Made by a program: the position numbers and the translations under genes. Shown here piece after piece: positions 44,702 through 54,172 of a stretch of 64,000 nucleotides of DNA. The DNA comes from Niabella insulamsoli (GTDB lineage Bacteria > Bacteroidota > Bacteroidia > Chitinophagales > Chitinophagaceae). The notes beneath the pieces are model-generated. The model was not told the DNA's origin, searched no databases, and worked only from the letters and a program-made list of their open reading frames with translations. Within the stretch, counting starts at the first letter, position 1, and each line of letters begins with the position of its first letter. The stretch is taken from contig NZ_CP190246.1 of NCBI RefSeq assembly GCF_039652435.2, positions 2,976,001 to 3,040,000 of the forward strand, written 5' to 3'.

Positions 44702-46636
44702 TTAAAATACATTTTTGATTTTGTGGATCACGCCGTTGCTTCCCTGCAAATTCGCCGTTTCCACCTCGGTCTTTTTGCCGCCCGGGTCAGTCACTTCAAA
44801 ATTTTCCCAGGCCCCATTAATGGTCAAAAGCTCGTTATTTTTATTCGGTATTTGTCCCGTAAACACGCCGTCGGTAAAAACTGCCCGGTTAGGAATGATA
44901 TATTTCTGAACGAACGTGCGGGCCGTAGCAGCATTCATCGTTGCAACATTGATCCCCCCGCCGGTAATCGCATTGTTGGTAGGCGCTAAAACGGTATAGG
45001 TAAAAAAGCCGGTCAGTTCTAACTGAGAAGCGATCCCCGACTTATCGAGCGCCTGTACGAACAAGGAAAGGTTGGGATGTTTTTTCAAGACATCATACAG
45101 CGTCAGGGTATCATTTAACCTGTCTAACGGGTTTAAAAAGCCGTCGATTTCGTAAATAGCGCCGTTCGAAGCATTCCATTCGGGTGTGCTTGAAACGAGA
45201 TTTACTGAATGCCCGGTATAATCATAAAATTTTTCATTTTCATAATAGATATACCCATAACTTGTAGCATAAAATCGCTTCCTGAAGCCACCGTCTTCCC
45301 GCACATCAATGTTAAGTATGCCCGCCTGAAGTTGCTGCTTTTTCAGTTCGCGGTCTGTCGGATTTAAATCTTCCGCCAACGGGAAGCCCCATGAAATATC
45401 AGATTGAACCAGCAGCGTTTTAGGTGCATGTTGATAATACAGAATATCGTACAAACCCTCTGCCAGGCCTGCATTGAGCAACATCCAGTACCACTGCCCG
45501 TATTTTTTATATCGCATCAGGATGCCACCGGCAACACTATTCATCTCCGGCGATTCAATGACTTTATCTACCTTGTAGATAATGCTGTTGCTGGCCTTTA
45601 CAGAACCTACGATGGCAGCGGGCACGTCCATAATCATGTTTATAAAACCACCCAGTGAACGCCAATTGGGATCGGCTCTTTTTAAATCGCCCTTCAGCCA
45701 GATATTATCGACGATGCCGGCACGTATCAAAGAATACATCACTCTTTTGGGAATAGAATCGAGGGTATTGTCGATATAAGGCAGGTAAGGTTCGAAATAT
45801 GCCTGAATGGCTGCATTGGTAGGCACCAGCAGCGTTGTAATCACCGATTCGCTGGCAAGGTTTCTGCCCACCGAATAAGATTTATATAGCGTCGTGTCAA
45901 CCCATCCAAACTCATCCTTTTCTCCCAATTCATATTGCACATGCTTTTCAAGCCAGGAACTGAATATAGTTGTTTGCGGGTCAGCCGCCAATGCCTCATC
46001 TGTCCTCAGTGTCACGCCCAGTGGCGCTGCCAGGATATGTATGACGCCATTACTTGCATCAATGTCGGCTTCTTCGATCTGAATTCCTTCCACCATAAAT
46101 CTTTCACTATTGTCAGCAGGGCCATATAAACTCTCGAAGTCTTCCGGCTGGTTTTGAAGAAATGCAGTCGAATAAAGACGGATACGCTTCCCGGGTGTTT
46201 TGCCCTCGGCGCGGGTAGTAAAATTGGCCGCCCTTGTTTTAGCGATCAGCGAGCTGGCCTGGTTATAGATTTTGTTGATATCATATTCATAATACATGCC
46301 GTTGATGAAATGATAATTGATATACTGGCGGATGACGTGCGCAGGCGCATCTCCGGGTGAACTGTAACCAGCCGAAGCAAAATATTGCTGTACATGCTCG
46401 TTGGTGGGCGCCAGGCAGGTATAAATCGCGTTGTCGCCGAGCGTTTTTCTCAGTTGCACTTTGTCGATCAAACCCACGAAGGCTGAAAAGCGGCTGTCTT
46501 GCTCCAATACTTCTACAATATTTTTATCCAGCGCATTTTGCGGATGGTAGTATTGCGTGATTTCTTTGCGGCATGCAGTGGTCACAAGCAAAAGAATACT
46601 AAAAATGACGCTCCATCGCATCTTAAAAATTCCCAT
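44702..46636 (-). CDS. Fasciclin-domain lipoprotein with about four FAS1 repeats
   Basis: A 644-residue lipoprotein from ATG 46636 (an upstream in-frame TTG is not needed), lipobox TTAC near residue 21. FAS1 units are marked by the LAPTNEHV / NGVIHILAAPLG, LVPTNAAI / NSIIYKVDKVI, an intermediate unit with NGAIYEIDGFLNP, and VLAPTNNAI / NGVIHKIKNVF pairs. FAS1 domains mediate adhesion or binding; no enzyme motif is seen. It is the first gene of the large operon, and a GntR operator/promoter lies 68-100 bases upstream. Probably a surface-exposed protein working with SusC/D. Confidence 0.8.
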   Translation of the reverse strand: MGIFKMRWSVIFSILLLVTTACRKEITQYYHPQNALDKNIVEVLEQDSRFSAFVGLIDKVQLRKTLGDNAIYTCLAPTNEHVQQYFASAGYSSPGDAPAHVIRQYINYHFINGMYYEYDINKIYNQASSLIAKTRAANFTTRAEGKTPGKRIRLYSTAFLQNQPEDFESLYGPADNSERFMVEGIQIEEADIDASNGVIHILAAPLGVTLRTDEALAADPQTTIFSSWLEKHVQYELGEKDEFGWVDTTLYKSYSVGRNLASESVITTLLVPTNAAIQAYFEPYLPYIDNTLDSIPKRVMYSLIRAGIVDNIWLKGDLKRADPNWRSLGGFINMIMDVPAAIVGSVKASNSIIYKVDKVIESPEMNSVAGGILMRYKKYGQWYWMLLNAGLAEGLYDILYYQHAPKTLLVQSDISWGFPLAEDLNPTDRELKKQQLQAGILNIDVREDGGFRKRFYATSYGYIYYENEKFYDYTGHSVNLVSSTPEWNASNGAIYEIDGFLNPLDRLNDTLTLYDVLKKHPNLSLFVQALDKSGIASQLELTGFFTYTVLAPTNNAITGGGINVATMNAATARTFVQKYIIPNRAVFTDGVFTGQIPNKNNELLTINGAWENFEVTDPGGKKTEVETANLQGSNGVIHKIKNVF

Positions 46637-46703
46637 ATGCAAACGTTTTTTGATTTGAGAATGAGAGCTTTGTTCAAAGGCAATTACAATATGGCAAGTA
46701 ATG

Positions 46704-46736
46704 CACTCATAACATTATGTTCTACATTTAAACAAA
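46704..46736 (-). promoter_or_regulatory. Promoter with GntR operator of the 13-gene operon
   Basis: On the minus strand TTTG (46736-46733) is followed after 21 bases by TATGAGTG (46711-46704), a partial match to TAnnTTTG. The operator AATGT-AGA-ACATA (46728-46716) lies in this spacer, one arm base off the perfect palindrome. Binding there would block the promoter, fitting a repressor. Confidence 0.6.
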
Positions 46737-46863
46737 AATAATACACCCAACATTGTCTTCCAAATAATTCGCCCCTATTCTTAACTTCTTTCAAGTATTG
46801 TTCGAAAAATACACGAATCATCGGCCTTTACCACAATGCCAATGTTATCATTGTGCAACCTTT

Positions 46864-47970
46864 TTATAACATCTCCAACACCAGCGTTGTGAAACTGATC
46901 CGGTCGTAAGGGCTTTTATCACCGTTTTCAAAAATAATTCCTACCCTGTTTTCGTCAACGCGCACCATGTCAGAATAAGCGGCCTTACCCTTAAAAACAG
47001 TGGCCAACGTGCGCCAGGTTTGCCCGTTGTCGCGCGAGGCTTTAAGGGCCATATTACTGCGCGTTTCTGCAGCAGCATTCGCTTGCAGCAAGGTCCATCC
47101 CTTGCTCGTTTTGAAACTCAACATGCTGGCCTGGCACTTGGGATCAACCAGGTCGGGCCGTATCCTTATGTCGCTCCAGGTATGACCACCATCATGGCTG
47201 ATGGCCAAACTGCGTGCCCGGTGCGTCAACGACCTAAGATTTAAAAGCAGGCCATCAGCAGTTTCTGCAATCGTACATTCGCCCACGCCCGGTTGCCGGG
47301 TCACCTCACCCTTTTGCCAGGTGACGCCATGATCGTCAGAAAAAATGGTGAATGAAAAATTTTGCCTGGTATCGCCTTCTGGTATTACGGCATAGGCCGT
47401 CGCGATCAAACGCCCTTTGTAGGCCCCCGTCTGCACCTGGATGCCATGCACCGGCCCGGTACCATAAAACTTCCAATGCCTATCTTTTACTGACGCCGTT
47501 ATCTCTTTGGGCTTTGACCAGCTAACGCCGTCGTCTTCAGATTTTGTTACAAAAATTCTTTTATTATCGAGACACATCAGCAAATGAATAACGCCGGTTT
47601 CCGCATCAACAATCGGAACAGGGTTGCCACAGCTTCGCTCCCCTTCATCCCAAATCACTTTCATATCATCCCAGGTGGCGCCGCCATCGCTGCTTGTGCG
47701 CAGCAGCATATTGATATCGCCGTGATCGCCGCAGGGCCCGCCGCAAACCCTTCCTTCACAAAACGCAAGCAGGGTTCCTTTGACCGAACGCACTATTGTT
47801 GGAATTCTGAAAAGTGCATAACCATGTTGCTTCCTTGCAAACAGCTGCACATATTTCATCGAATCCCCGGGGAGCCGGCGCTCTGCTACAGTTGCGGCGG
47901 CATTGCTTGCTCCCGCTTGCATGACACCAGCTAAAAGAAAATGGATCCCTATGAAAAAACCTCTGATCAT
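46864..47970 (-). CDS. Exo-alpha-sialidase, family GH33
   Basis: A 368-residue protein with a signal peptide (about 1-24). Full GH33 set: Arg55 in FRIP, Asp86 in GDHGDIN, Glu232 in GECTIAE, Arg247 in LLNLRS, Arg305 in ETRSNM and Tyr333 in AYSDM. Asp boxes are SSDGGATW, SEDDGVSW, SDDHGVTW, SHDGGHTW and SRDNGQTW. Last gene of the four-gene sialic acid operon, 11 bases after the transporter gene. It releases terminal sialic acid; linkage preference not readable. Confidence 0.94.
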   Translation of the reverse strand: MIRGFFIGIHFLLAGVMQAGASNAAATVAERRLPGDSMKYVQLFARKQHGYALFRIPTIVRSVKGTLLAFCEGRVCGGPCGDHGDINMLLRTSSDGGATWDDMKVIWDEGERSCGNPVPIVDAETGVIHLLMCLDNKRIFVTKSEDDGVSWSKPKEITASVKDRHWKFYGTGPVHGIQVQTGAYKGRLIATAYAVIPEGDTRQNFSFTIFSDDHGVTWQKGEVTRQPGVGECTIAETADGLLLNLRSLTHRARSLAISHDGGHTWSDIRIRPDLVDPKCQASMLSFKTSKGWTLLQANAAAETRSNMALKASRDNGQTWRTLATVFKGKAAYSDMVRVDENRVGIIFENGDKSPYDRISFTTLVLEML

Positions 47971-47981
47971 GGTCTTTTATA

Positions 47982-49217
47982 TTATGCTTGCATGTCGTGG
48001 TGCCTGGGCCGCAGCACGAGAAGTTGAACAATCAATACCAGTAACACCACGCCTGACATGAGGGCAAAATCTCTCCCCAGGTTTCCCGCATCGGTGGATT
48101 TACCAAGAAAACTTGTGATGAAAGCGCCGAAGAAAACGCCGGTCATATTCATTAAGCCATAACCGGTTGCCCGGTACTTGGGCGGCACAAACTGGCAAAG
48201 TATAGGCATATTATTGGCGTCGAACATGCCGAATCCAAAACCGAACAATACAGCAGCCAGCGTTAGTACAAAAGCTGTATTTCCAAAACCGAGCATCACA
48301 ATAGCCGGGATAGTAAGAAATACGCCTATCGCGCTTGTATAAATCCGGGCACGCATATTTTTTTGTACCCATCTGTCAGAAATAAGGCCGCCTATAATCA
48401 CTCCAAAAAGTGAGGAGGAGGCAATAGCGATAGTAGCCATGGGTCCCGCCACCGCCATATCGATGTCGAGACTTTGAGCGAACAGCGTGGGCAGCCAGTT
48501 TTTGGTAGCCCATCCCGGCAAACTGGGAATTGCGAAATAAAGCAACATCACCCAAAACGAAACCGTGCTTAACAGCCAAAGAACGCCACTGAAAACATGC
48601 TTCTTCTCTCCCGTTATTTTCTCCTGTTGCAAATCGACGGCGGAACGTTTTTCTCTCAGGAAAACAATCAAAATAACAGCATAGACTATCCCAATCAATC
48701 CAAAACCGATGAAGGTTTGATGCCAGCTGTATTCGTTCGCAATGGCAGCGCCAAAACCACCCAATGCCTGTCCCATATAAAGGCCAGTCATGTGTATGCC
48801 AATCGCTAAAGACCGGGTTTTTGAATGGTGATAATCCGCAATAAGAGACAGCGCTGCCGGAATATAAACCGCTTCGCTGAACCCCATAATACCCCTTAAC
48901 CATTTTAAGGTTTCGAACGAATCGGCATAGCCCATTAGCAACGTTACAAACGACCAAATAAACAGGCTCAAAACGATCAGCCATTTCCTGTTGACTTTGT
49001 CGGCGATGACACCCGACACCGGGCTCATGAGTCCATAAATCCAAAGAAACACAGACATCAGTATACCAAAATTTTCGGCAGACTGGAGTTCGGCAATATC
49101 TATTTCCATCGATGGCTTCATCGTCGAAAGCATTTGCCTGTCAAGATAATTCAGCAAGCCTACAAACCATAGCAGGCCTACCACCATCCATTTATAATTC
49201 GGGCTTTCCTTTTTCAT
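47982..49217 (-). CDS. MFS transporter, probable sialic acid importer
   Basis: A 411-residue inner-membrane protein from ATG 49217 (an in-frame TTG lies three codons earlier). Twelve hydrophobic segments are visible, with the anion:cation-symporter-like start WFVGLLNYLDRQMLSTMKP and the loop motif GVIADKVNRKW. The relatives of this group move hexuronates, sialic acid and similar acids with protons. Position between a sialidase and a NanA-type lyase makes N-acetylneuraminate the likely cargo; this is context-based. Confidence 0.88.
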   Translation of the reverse strand: MKKESPNYKWMVVGLLWFVGLLNYLDRQMLSTMKPSMEIDIAELQSAENFGILMSVFLWIYGLMSPVSGVIADKVNRKWLIVLSLFIWSFVTLLMGYADSFETLKWLRGIMGFSEAVYIPAALSLIADYHHSKTRSLAIGIHMTGLYMGQALGGFGAAIANEYSWHQTFIGFGLIGIVYAVILIVFLREKRSAVDLQQEKITGEKKHVFSGVLWLLSTVSFWVMLLYFAIPSLPGWATKNWLPTLFAQSLDIDMAVAGPMATIAIASSSLFGVIIGGLISDRWVQKNMRARIYTSAIGVFLTIPAIVMLGFGNTAFVLTLAAVLFGFGFGMFDANNMPILCQFVPPKYRATGYGLMNMTGVFFGAFITSFLGKSTDAGNLGRDFALMSGVVLLVLIVQLLVLRPRHHDMQA

Positions 49218-49256
49218 ATACAACAATCGTTTTCCGCTTTATCGGTTTTAATTTTT

Positions 49257-50207
49257 TTAAGCGACAAGCGCTTGTTCTGAACGGGTTTTACGCGCCTTTT
49301 CGAGATGCTGGAAAAACCCTATTTCGTTGAGATAAGCTTCGAGCTCGCGGCACTCCCCATCCGACAATTCGGTAAGAGGAAGCCGGCATCCGCCGAGATC
49401 CTGCCCCGTCAGTTTCAAAATTTGTTTTTGCGTAGGAATGGGCGCATACTTCACAAGGGCGCGAATCATTTTGATGCATTCAAACTGCAAGGCGGCCGCT
49501 TCTTCCAGTTTCTGTTGCCGGAACAAGTCGATGATTTGAAGATACATGGGTGCGGCAAAGCTGTAGGTACTGCCGATAGCAGCTTTTGCGCCTATCGCCA
49601 ATGCAGGCAATAAAAGCTCGTCGTAGCCAAAAAGAATATCGTACTTACCATTTTTATAGTGCAGGCAATCCTGGTATTCGTGCAACGTATTGGCCGTATA
49701 TTTGATGCCCGCGAGATTTGGAATCTTATTTTCAGCGTGTTCTAAAAAGTCAATCGCACTTACCGCCACTCCTGTAACGGAAGGTATATGGTAGTAATAG
49801 AAAGGCAGATCCGGGGCTGCAGCCGCAATCAAAGCCATACAGTCGGCCAGGTTTGCTGCAGAGCGGGGTTTAAAATAAAAAGCCGAAACCGCTGAAATAG
49901 CGTCTGCACCTGCTTGCTGCGCGTGCGCTGCCAGCTTGCAGGCTTCCAGGATGGAGCTGTGGCCCACATGCGTAAAAATAAGAATGCGCTTGCCCGCAGC
50001 TTTTACATAAGCTTCCGTCACTTTCATCCTTTCATCCGTGGTAAGGCTCAACCCTTCCCCGTTGGTACCGCCGACGAAAATACCCTTCACGCCGTCTTTT
50101 ATTAGCTTTTCAACAATCTGTGGTACCAGCTCCAGCTTCAACGCTTTGTTTTCATCAAACGTACTGAACGTTGCCGCCAGCAACCCCTCGATCTTCTTTA
50201 TTTTCAT
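49257..50207 (-). CDS. nanA: N-acetylneuraminate lyase (DapA/NanA family)
   Basis: A 316-residue cytoplasmic class I aldolase. Seen: GGTNGEG (46-52), Tyr139 in YYYHIP and the Schiff-base Lys169 in AGIKYT. The YxIPxxTG pattern (YHIPSVTGV) is the one found in sialic acid lyases. It splits Neu5Ac into N-acetylmannosamine and pyruvate. Flanked by a sialidase gene (one base gap) and the MFS transporter. The next enzymes of the pathway (epimerase, kinase) are not in the window. Confidence 0.9.
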   Translation of the reverse strand: MKIKKIEGLLAATFSTFDENKALKLELVPQIVEKLIKDGVKGIFVGGTNGEGLSLTTDERMKVTEAYVKAAGKRILIFTHVGHSSILEACKLAAHAQQAGADAISAVSAFYFKPRSAANLADCMALIAAAAPDLPFYYYHIPSVTGVAVSAIDFLEHAENKIPNLAGIKYTANTLHEYQDCLHYKNGKYDILFGYDELLLPALAIGAKAAIGSTYSFAAPMYLQIIDLFRQQKLEEAAALQFECIKMIRALVKYAPIPTQKQILKLTGQDLGGCRLPLTELSDGECRELEAYLNEIGFFQHLEKARKTRSEQALVA

Positions 50208-50208
50208 A

Positions 50209-51897
50209 TTACTTAATTATTTCTTCAATGTTAATTTTCTCGAAAGTCAAATGCGCCTGGCTTCCTTCGTATATCAGGCCAATGGTGTTATTGTCGACCG
50301 AAGTAATGCAGGAATAGCCGCTGCCACTAAACTCATCCAACAATATAAAATGCTCTTCGGGCCAGGTATTCCCATCATCAAAGCTTACCTTAAGCGTGAT
50401 ATGGTTTCTTTTAGTTTTTGAATTCGGGTTCAGAAAAAGCAAGACCGACTTTTCTTTACCGCTCCTGTCGCGATATTCGTGCTTAAAAAGGCTGGCCATA
50501 CAAACCGGCTCTGGCAAAGCTTTTCGGGAGGTTTTATGGATACTCCATGTATTACCGAGATCTTTGGTTACCGCTACTGCGCGGCCGTTGCCGGGACCGG
50601 TTACATTGCGATTAGCGTTGGTTCGCATATTTAGCATGACAGATCCATCTGAAAGTTCCACGGCCATACATTCCGTTGTCGATAAATCATAAGCGGGGTT
50701 ACTGGTCACCCAGGTTTTTCCACCATCCTTACTATACGTAATATTGGAAAAAGCGCTTCCCGACGCGTTGCGCCCCTGCGTTGGCAATATCAGCGTTCCG
50801 TCGCGTAGGGTGATGCCGCTTCCCGGCGCGGGCGCCCAAAGCCACCATTCTTCCTTTTTACACATGCGGGTAAGGTTGACAGGCTCAGACCAGGTTTTCC
50901 CGTTGTCTGTGCTTTTTACCAGCAGGAACTGCGCTGTCTGCCGGATATCGAAGCCCGGCTGCGATCCTTTATTTCTCCATTGATGGTTCCAGTCTGTACT
51001 CGTGTCAGACAGGTGCTCGATCCATTTGCCCTTATCGTCGAGGACGCCGTGCATCCAAAGGCCTGCAATGAATAAGGTACCTGTTTTCTTATCCACCAAA
51101 ATACAAGGGTCAGATACACCGTTAAATTTTTCAGGCAATCCTTTAAAGCTCCCCATGTCAATTACCTTTTGAATGGGCAGCCATGTATTGCCCTTGTCGG
51201 TGCTTCTGTTTAGTCCAATATCTATGTCTCCCTGCAAATCCCGGCGCGACAGATACCGCGCATCGAAGATCGCAAGCAGGTCGCCATTCAAAGCGGTTGC
51301 CAAACCCGGTATGCGGGAGGTGTGCACATTATCCTGCATCGCCTGGCGCACGGCGCTGGCTATGCGATGGGGTGGTTGAAAATCAGGCTTGAACTTTATC
51401 TCCCGTCCATTCACTTCCGCCGAAATAAAATGTATGCCCAGTTTGTTGCCAACCTCCGCTGACGCCTCAACATCTACACCGATCCAGACAAAATTCTGTC
51501 CTTTATTTAACCTTAAATTCCCATTTAACCCCAGCTTTTGCCCCACCACTTTTTCCCGGCCGCAACCTGCGAAAAGCGGCGCCTTTAAACTCATTTCTTC
51601 TGAAAGGTAATTGCTGTCGCTGTTACAGTAGATGCGAATGGCAGCAATATCTTTGAGGTTTGAAGTCCCTTCGAGGCTAATTGAAACCCGGTTCAAATAT
51701 TGCCATTCTTTTTCATCTCCTGTATTGATTACGGCGCGGGTCAGGATAATGACGCCCCGCTCCTTCACCACCGGGATACGGAAGGTACGAGGGGTGGGCG
51801 CTTCATCCACAGCCCAGACCGGCAGGGCCGCACACAGCGAAAAAAATAAATAAATTGTTTTCCAATTTTTTAACAAAGACATCATATCGGCAAACAT
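50209..51897 (-). CDS. Two-domain exo-alpha-sialidase, family GH33
   Basis: A 562-residue protein; ATG 51897 is given, though Met5/Met6 (51885/51882) fit a tighter signal peptide (hydrophobic up to LPVWA). Residues about 35-180 form an N-terminal beta-domain of the sialidase N-terminal type (FRIPVVKERGVIILTRAVI, NFVWIGVDVEASAEVGNKLG), which is probably carbohydrate-binding. The catalytic propeller has Arg195 in SRIP, Asp224 in GDIDIG, a Glu in TTECMAVEL, Args in MLNMRT and KTKRNHI, and a Tyr in GYSCI. Asp boxes include STDKGNTW, STDNGKTW and SKDGGKTW. First gene of the four-gene operon. Confidence 0.94.
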   Translation of the reverse strand: MFADMMSLLKNWKTIYLFFSLCAALPVWAVDEAPTPRTFRIPVVKERGVIILTRAVINTGDEKEWQYLNRVSISLEGTSNLKDIAAIRIYCNSDSNYLSEEMSLKAPLFAGCGREKVVGQKLGLNGNLRLNKGQNFVWIGVDVEASAEVGNKLGIHFISAEVNGREIKFKPDFQPPHRIASAVRQAMQDNVHTSRIPGLATALNGDLLAIFDARYLSRRDLQGDIDIGLNRSTDKGNTWLPIQKVIDMGSFKGLPEKFNGVSDPCILVDKKTGTLFIAGLWMHGVLDDKGKWIEHLSDTSTDWNHQWRNKGSQPGFDIRQTAQFLLVKSTDNGKTWSEPVNLTRMCKKEEWWLWAPAPGSGITLRDGTLILPTQGRNASGSAFSNITYSKDGGKTWVTSNPAYDLSTTECMAVELSDGSVMLNMRTNANRNVTGPGNGRAVAVTKDLGNTWSIHKTSRKALPEPVCMASLFKHEYRDRSGKEKSVLLFLNPNSKTKRNHITLKVSFDDGNTWPEEHFILLDEFSGSGYSCITSVDNNTIGLIYEGSQAHLTFEKINIEEIIK

Positions 51898-51979
51898 CTT
51901 TTAGCAGTTTCTGAATCCTACCATTTCTTTATCTCCGGATCTGGTTTCCGGCTTCAAAACAATCGCAACCTATCAATTC

Positions 51980-52010
51980 TACATTTAGTCATTATGTTCT
52001 ACATAACAAA
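51980..52010 (-). promoter_or_regulatory. Promoter with GntR operator of the sialidase/lyase/transporter operon
   Basis: On the minus strand TTTG (52010-52007), a 19-base spacer and TAAATGTA (51987-51980) could be the -33 and -7 elements. The perfect palindrome TATGT-AGA-ACATA (52005-51993) sits right after TTTG in the spacer. A degenerate half-site (ACATT, 51981-51985) lies further down. Confidence 0.65.
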
Positions 52011-52044
52011 TGTATATATTTAAACCGAATTACAAAATTTATTT

Positions 52045-52980
52045 TCATAATTTTTGCATCCAGCCGGGGAGTAGCCGTTGGGCCACTTTCCTCACCGCCG
52101 CCACCTCGTTTTCTGGTATCCATTGATAAGGCCAGCGCAGCCGTGTGCCGATATCAGCCCAGCCACCCGTTGCCGCCAGTAATTTGTCGAGCGCCGGATT
52201 GCTAAAGCCGGCTTTGGCGAAGGGCACAACGCCCACTTCAAAAAAGTACTGTATTTGCTGCTCGATGCGGAGCGCTTCCTGTAGGTCTGCTTCCATCAGT
52301 TGCCACCACTCCTGTGCTGCGGCGGGATTGATGCAGGCCACATTTGAATAGGCGCCTGCCGCCAGGCCACGCGATACGCCTGTTGCTAAATGATGCCCCG
52401 GCACAAAAACGGCCGCTCTTCCTGCCACCTCTTTCATTTCGCCATACCAAAGTTCGTCACCGTCTAACAGTTTTATACTAATCAGCGTTGGCACATTGTT
52501 TAATAAACTTTGGTAAGCTGCGGGCGACAACACCCGTTTTGCATGAGGCGGATTATAAAACACTAATGGTATCGTACCTGCTGTAGCGGCTATTTTTGAG
52601 AAGAACCTGATCACTTCCGCGTCGTTTAATCCCACCCAGTCGGGGAGCACCACCTGGTAAGCTGAAGGGGCCAGTACGCGCGTACGTTCGATCCGGGCTA
52701 TCATAGTTTGAGGCACAGCATGAGATACACCAATTTGAAACGCCATGCCTGCAGCATTGCATTTATCAGCCAGCAACTGATTGACCTGGTCAAATTCTGC
52801 TTCTGTTTGTGTATGAAATTCGCCAGCCGTCCCGTTGGAGTAAATACCATTGACGCCAGCAGATATCAACGCATCTATTTCGTCGGATAGCCGGCGATAA
52901 TCGATGGTATCGTCTGCATTGATGGGCAACAACAACGTTCCCCAGTTACCTTTACAATCAGCTTTACTTAGCGGTTGCAT
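52045..52980 (-). CDS. Second DapA/NanA-family aldolase, substrate uncertain
   Basis: A 311-residue class I aldolase. The family residues are present (Tyr142 in VFYNPP, Lys170 in LISIKLLDG, NGTAGEF at 49-55), but the pattern differs from the lyase at 49257-50207: FYNPPHAKR replaces the YxIPxxTG sialic-acid signature. It could cleave a 2-keto-3-deoxy sugar acid (for example from fuconate) or a modified sialic acid. Last gene of the three-gene operon with a Kelch protein and an esterase, all behind a GntR operator. Confidence 0.8.
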   Translation of the reverse strand: MQPLSKADCKGNWGTLLLPINADDTIDYRRLSDEIDALISAGVNGIYSNGTAGEFHTQTEAEFDQVNQLLADKCNAAGMAFQIGVSHAVPQTMIARIERTRVLAPSAYQVVLPDWVGLNDAEVIRFFSKIAATAGTIPLVFYNPPHAKRVLSPAAYQSLLNNVPTLISIKLLDGDELWYGEMKEVAGRAAVFVPGHHLATGVSRGLAAGAYSNVACINPAAAQEWWQLMEADLQEALRIEQQIQYFFEVGVVPFAKAGFSNPALDKLLAATGGWADIGTRLRWPYQWIPENEVAAVRKVAQRLLPGWMQKL

Positions 52981-52993
52981 CCTTTTAATCCTT

Positions 52994-54118
52994 TTATTTT
53001 TGGGGGGTTGCGATTAAAATACGGTTAGTTCTTACACCAGGGCGCACTTCGCCGGAAGGCAGCACAATATGATTCTTCCACAAAACCAAAGGTGTGGTGA
53101 CCGGAGCCCAGGTGCTGGCATTGGGCTGATTTTCAGGATCCGGTTGGGTATCCGTATAAACCGCGCCTGCCACACTCCAGTCGGCCTGCAGCGGATCATA
53201 CGCCAAAATATCTTTGCTAAAACCGGGATGCTTATCCTTTAGCTTTTCATTTTGCCCAGCGTACTTTCCGTCATCGCCGCCAAAAACCAACAACCTTCCG
53301 CGTTCGTCTGTATAAGCTGGTGACGGCGCCGCAACCACGGCGTGAGGTAGGCTTTTTAGCTGCTGCCAACCCGTTTCTGGTGCGTAGGCAAAAGCATCGT
53401 TCAAGTATTGGCGCCGGGCTACACTATCACCCGGAGGGACACTAAGCTGTGCGCCACTAAACAAGTAAAATGTGCCATTTGCTGCGCCTGCCACGCTCAA
53501 CATACGTGGTGGGCCAGGCCAGCCAGGCAGTAGCTTCCACTGCTGCGCCGAAGCAGGCGCCTCAAGATCCAACGATAAGAAAGCGCTTTCTGTGGAAGTG
53601 GCGCCGGGCGCACTTAATCCGCCGGCGATATAAACCACGCCACCAACAATCGCTCCGCAAGCGTTGGCCAGCGGTTGCGGTAGCGAGGGCATCCGCTCTA
53701 TTTGTAAACTGTCTGCTTCGTAAGACAAAAAATATACATCAGCATAATGCCGCTGCTGATCAGCACCGCCGATCAGTATTATACCATCCCGCCATGAAAG
53801 GGATACGCCATATCCCATCGCCTGCGGCAGTTTACCCGCCTGTTTCCAACCTTTAGTTTCATTTTCAAAGATCCATATCTGGTCATGCCAGGTCTTCACG
53901 CCGCCCGACCAGGGCCTTGTGCCCTCCGGAAATTGTGCGCCGCCGGCTACGATCAAATGGTTGTTACTCACGCCTGCAAAACTTCCAGCAAAACCAACCC
54001 TGTCGGGCAGTTGCGGCAGCTGGGACCACTGGAACACCTCTGCGGCACCTTCCTGATTTTTACACGATACGAAAAGCATAAGAAAAAAACTAAAGGCAAA
54101 AAATCTATACATCATCAT
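52994..54118 (-). CDS. nanM: Kelch-repeat lipoprotein, NanM-like N-acetylneuraminate mutarotase
   Basis: A 374-residue lipoprotein (lipobox FVSC, Cys19). Kelch-type blades are visible: GVSNNHLIVAGGAQFPEGTRPWSGG, WRDGIILIGGADQQ, IVGGVVYIAGGLSAPG, GRLLVFGGDDGKY. Proteins of this type equilibrate alpha- and beta-N-acetylneuraminic acid after sialidase action. Here it is lipid-anchored rather than a soluble periplasmic protein. It lies 14 bases before the aldolase gene and 55 after the esterase gene. Function inferred from family and context. Confidence 0.82.
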   Translation of the reverse strand: MMMYRFFAFSFFLMLFVSCKNQEGAAEVFQWSQLPQLPDRVGFAGSFAGVSNNHLIVAGGAQFPEGTRPWSGGVKTWHDQIWIFENETKGWKQAGKLPQAMGYGVSLSWRDGIILIGGADQQRHYADVYFLSYEADSLQIERMPSLPQPLANACGAIVGGVVYIAGGLSAPGATSTESAFLSLDLEAPASAQQWKLLPGWPGPPRMLSVAGAANGTFYLFSGAQLSVPPGDSVARRQYLNDAFAYAPETGWQQLKSLPHAVVAAPSPAYTDERGRLLVFGGDDGKYAGQNEKLKDKHPGFSKDILAYDPLQADWSVAGAVYTDTQPDPENQPNASTWAPVTTPLVLWKNHIVLPSGEVRPGVRTNRILIATPQK

Positions 54119-54172
54119 TCTTTAAACAAAAAAATTTCGAATAGGCATTTTTGTTTCCAAAAAACAAAAAGG

